DNA of 9,874 nucleotides from Akkermansia muciniphila. GTDB taxonomy: Bacteria > Verrucomicrobiota > Verrucomicrobiia > Limisphaerales > SXTU01. The position numbers were made by a program, and so were the translations under genes. The notes beneath the pieces were generated by a model. It ran no database searches and had not been told where the DNA came from. It was given only the letters and a program-made list of their open reading frames with translations. Below, in pieces: positions 8,622 through 9,874 of this stretch (position 1 is its first letter; each line of letters starts with the position of its first letter). The DNA is taken from assembly GCA_945872195.1 (NCBI GenBank), contig CAMBZO010000062.1:1-9874 (forward strand), in the 5' to 3' direction.

Positions 8622-8649
8622 TTGCTCCTCACCCTTCGTGGGCTAGGCT
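8622..8649 (+). promoter_or_regulatory. Candidate promoter giving a leaderless DUF255 mRNA
   Basis: TTGCTC (8622-8627) and TAGGCT (8644-8649) have a 16-base spacer and lie between the terminator and the GTG start at 8656, only six bases past the second box. Initiation about seven bases beyond would fall on the GTG itself. A promoter must exist in the 44 bases between the terminator and the gene unless transcription reads through, which raises the plausibility of this weak match. Confidence 0.32.
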
Positions 8650-8655
8650 GCGCGT

Positions 8656-9594
8656 GTGACTTTCCGATCTACTCTCGTTCGTCGCGTGTGCGCCGTCGGC
8701 TCCGGTCTGCTGCTGGCCGTCAGCACCGCCAGCCTGTCGCTCCTCGCCGCTGAGAAATCCAAATCCCCCACCGTGTCCACCAACGCCCCCGCCTCGAAAC
8801 CCAAACACACCAATCGCCTCGCGCAGGAGAAGTCGCCCTACCTCCGCCAGCACATGCACAACCCGGTGGACTGGTATCCGTGGGGCGAAGCCGCGTTCAA
8901 GAAGGCGCGCGACGAGGGCAAGCCCATCCTGCTCTCCATCGGCTACTCGACCTGCCATTGGTGCCATGTGATGGAGCGCGAGTCGTTCGAGGACGAGGCG
9001 GTGGGCGAGTTCCTGAAGAAGCATTTCGTCGCCATCAAGCTGGACCGCGAGGAACGTCCAGACGTGGACAAGATTTACATGACGGCGGTGCAGGCGATGG
9101 GGCAGGGCGGGGGCTGGCCGTTAAACGTCTTTCTCACGCCGGAATTGAAGCCGTTCTACGGCGGCACTTACTTCCCGCCTCAGCCGAAGTTCGGGCGGCC
9201 CAGTTTCATGCAACTCCTCGGTCGCATCTCCGAACTGTGGGTTGAGAAGCGCAAGGACCTCGAAGAGAGCGCCGGACAAATCGCCGTGCAGCTCAAGAGC
9301 CTCGGTGAACACGAGGCGAGCAAGGACGCCGTGCTCGCGCCCGCCGTCATCACGAACGCGCTCAAGCAGCTCGTGACGGGATACGACCCGCGCCACGGCG
9401 GCTTCGGTCGCGCCCCGAAGTTCCCGCGGCCTTCGCAGCCGGCGTTCATCTTGCGTGCGGCGGTGCGCGTCGGCGACGAGGCAGCAGTCAAGGCCGTGCT
9501 TCACACCTGCGAGCGCATGGCGGCGGGCGGGATGTATGATCAACTCGGTGGCGGCTTCGCGCGCTACTCGGTGGATGAGAAGTGGCTGGTGCCT
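8656..9594 (+). CDS. Secreted DUF255 thioredoxin-fold protein (YyaL/SSP411-like), 3'-truncated at a junction
   Basis: The authentic part is 313 codons. Residues 1-32 are a signal peptide with likely cleavage after LLAA, followed by a Ser/Thr/Pro-rich linker to ~50. From ~53 comes the DUF255 thioredoxin-like domain: [20 protein letters not shown], the CHWC site at residues 100-103, REERPDVD, and [12 protein letters not shown]. The start of the helical (alpha/alpha-barrel) second domain follows, with [13 protein letters not shown] and [13 protein letters not shown]. Family members run to about 650-700 residues, and the next expected residues after DEKWLVP are HFEKMLYDN. Here the reading changes at codon 314 to 26 unrelated residues and a stop at 9673, so over half the protein is missing. 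The GTG start is set by an in-frame stop at 8644. Family function is unclear; the CxxC suggests thiol redox activity in the periplasm. Confidence 0.9.
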
Positions 9595-9874
9595 GCGCCC
9601 AGCGTCAGCAGCACATCGCCGGGATGCAGCCGCCGCGCCAACATATGCGCCGCCGCCTCCAACCCGCCCACGTAGCGGGCATCCGGATGGCGCATCGCAC
9701 CAATCAGATCAGCGCTGGTGACTTGCGCAGCATCGGTCTCGCGCGCGGCATAGATGTCGCTCATGACCACATGGTCCGCGTCTGCAAAGCTGGCCGCAAA
9801 ATCCACAAGCAACGCCTGCGTGCGGCTAAAAGTATGCGGCTGAAACATGGCCCACAACGGGCGGCCGGGATAGC
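9591..9874 (-). CDS. murC: UDP-N-acetylmuramate--L-alanine ligase (MurC), C-terminal fragment, truncated at both ends
   Basis: On the minus strand the frame is open from the window edge and reads [18 protein letters not shown], then [31 protein letters not shown] and [12 protein letters not shown]. These are the successive blocks of the Mur ligase C-terminal domain of MurC, the cytoplasmic enzyme that adds L-Ala to UDP-MurNAc in peptidoglycan synthesis. The expected GAG-D/N-G... ending breaks after GAG, at 9591; the reading then continues into the DUF255 gene's complement and stops at 9564 after eight unrelated residues. About 10-20 terminal residues are therefore lost, and the N-terminal part lies beyond the window. 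The wording of these blocks reminds me of Chloroflexota MurC rather than Verrucomicrobiota, which is a recollection and not a test. It probably belongs to a different genome joined by assembly. Confidence 0.85.

Noticed and set aside
9595..9675. C-terminal 26 codons of the plus-strand DUF255 frame
   Set aside because: They are the complement of MurC coding sequence and do not match the DUF255 family, so they are not part of the real protein.

Overview
GC-rich, gene-dense bacterial DNA that looks like a member of the PVC group, most likely Verrucomicrobiota (Pedosphaera/Limisphaerales-like). The main clue is a planctomycete-type cytochrome c/WD40 protein followed by a Tat-exported DUF1501 protein, a gene style largely confined to Planctomycetota and Verrucomicrobiota. 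The LptF/LptG permease shows a Gram-negative-type envelope. The assignment is inference from gene content, not from a marker tree.

Layout. (1) 4-2618, plus strand: an FmdB-type zinc-ribbon protein with a long Met-rich tail, then clpP and clpX, the two parts of the ClpXP protease. No trigger-factor gene lies just before clpP. (2) 2653-5501, minus strand: an LptF/LptG lipopolysaccharide-export permease whose stop codon overlaps by one base the start codon of a soluble GAF-GAF histidine kinase. The two strands converge at 2619-2652, which holds a palindrome. (3) 5645-8556, plus strand: a secreted cytochrome c fused to a seven-bladed WD40 propeller, then a DUF1501 protein, closed by a strong intrinsic terminator (8580-8611). 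(4) 8656-9594, plus strand: the N-terminal 313 codons of a secreted DUF255 (YyaL/SSP411-like) thioredoxin-fold protein. (5) 9591-9874, minus strand: the C-terminal part of MurC, joined tail to tail with the DUF255 gene. Both genes lose their 3' ends at the same point, across four bases of microhomology, so this is probably an assembly chimera and the last ~280 bases may come from another organism.

No intergenic stretch exceeds 300 bases; the longest is 5502-5644 (143 bases). Small-scale signals in the gaps: heptamer-based tandem repeats before clpX and before lptG, a REP-like palindrome between the converging genes, and no Shine-Dalgarno sequence at any of the seven visible start regions. Three starts (clpP, the LptG-like gene, DUF255) instead have a weak TTGC...TAnnnT pair ending 6-12 bases before the start codon, which suggests leaderless or near-leaderless mRNAs.

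I do not see a clear new defence or mobile system. The most useful observations are the chimeric junction, the permease-kinase coupling, the repeats, and the possible leaderless promoters.
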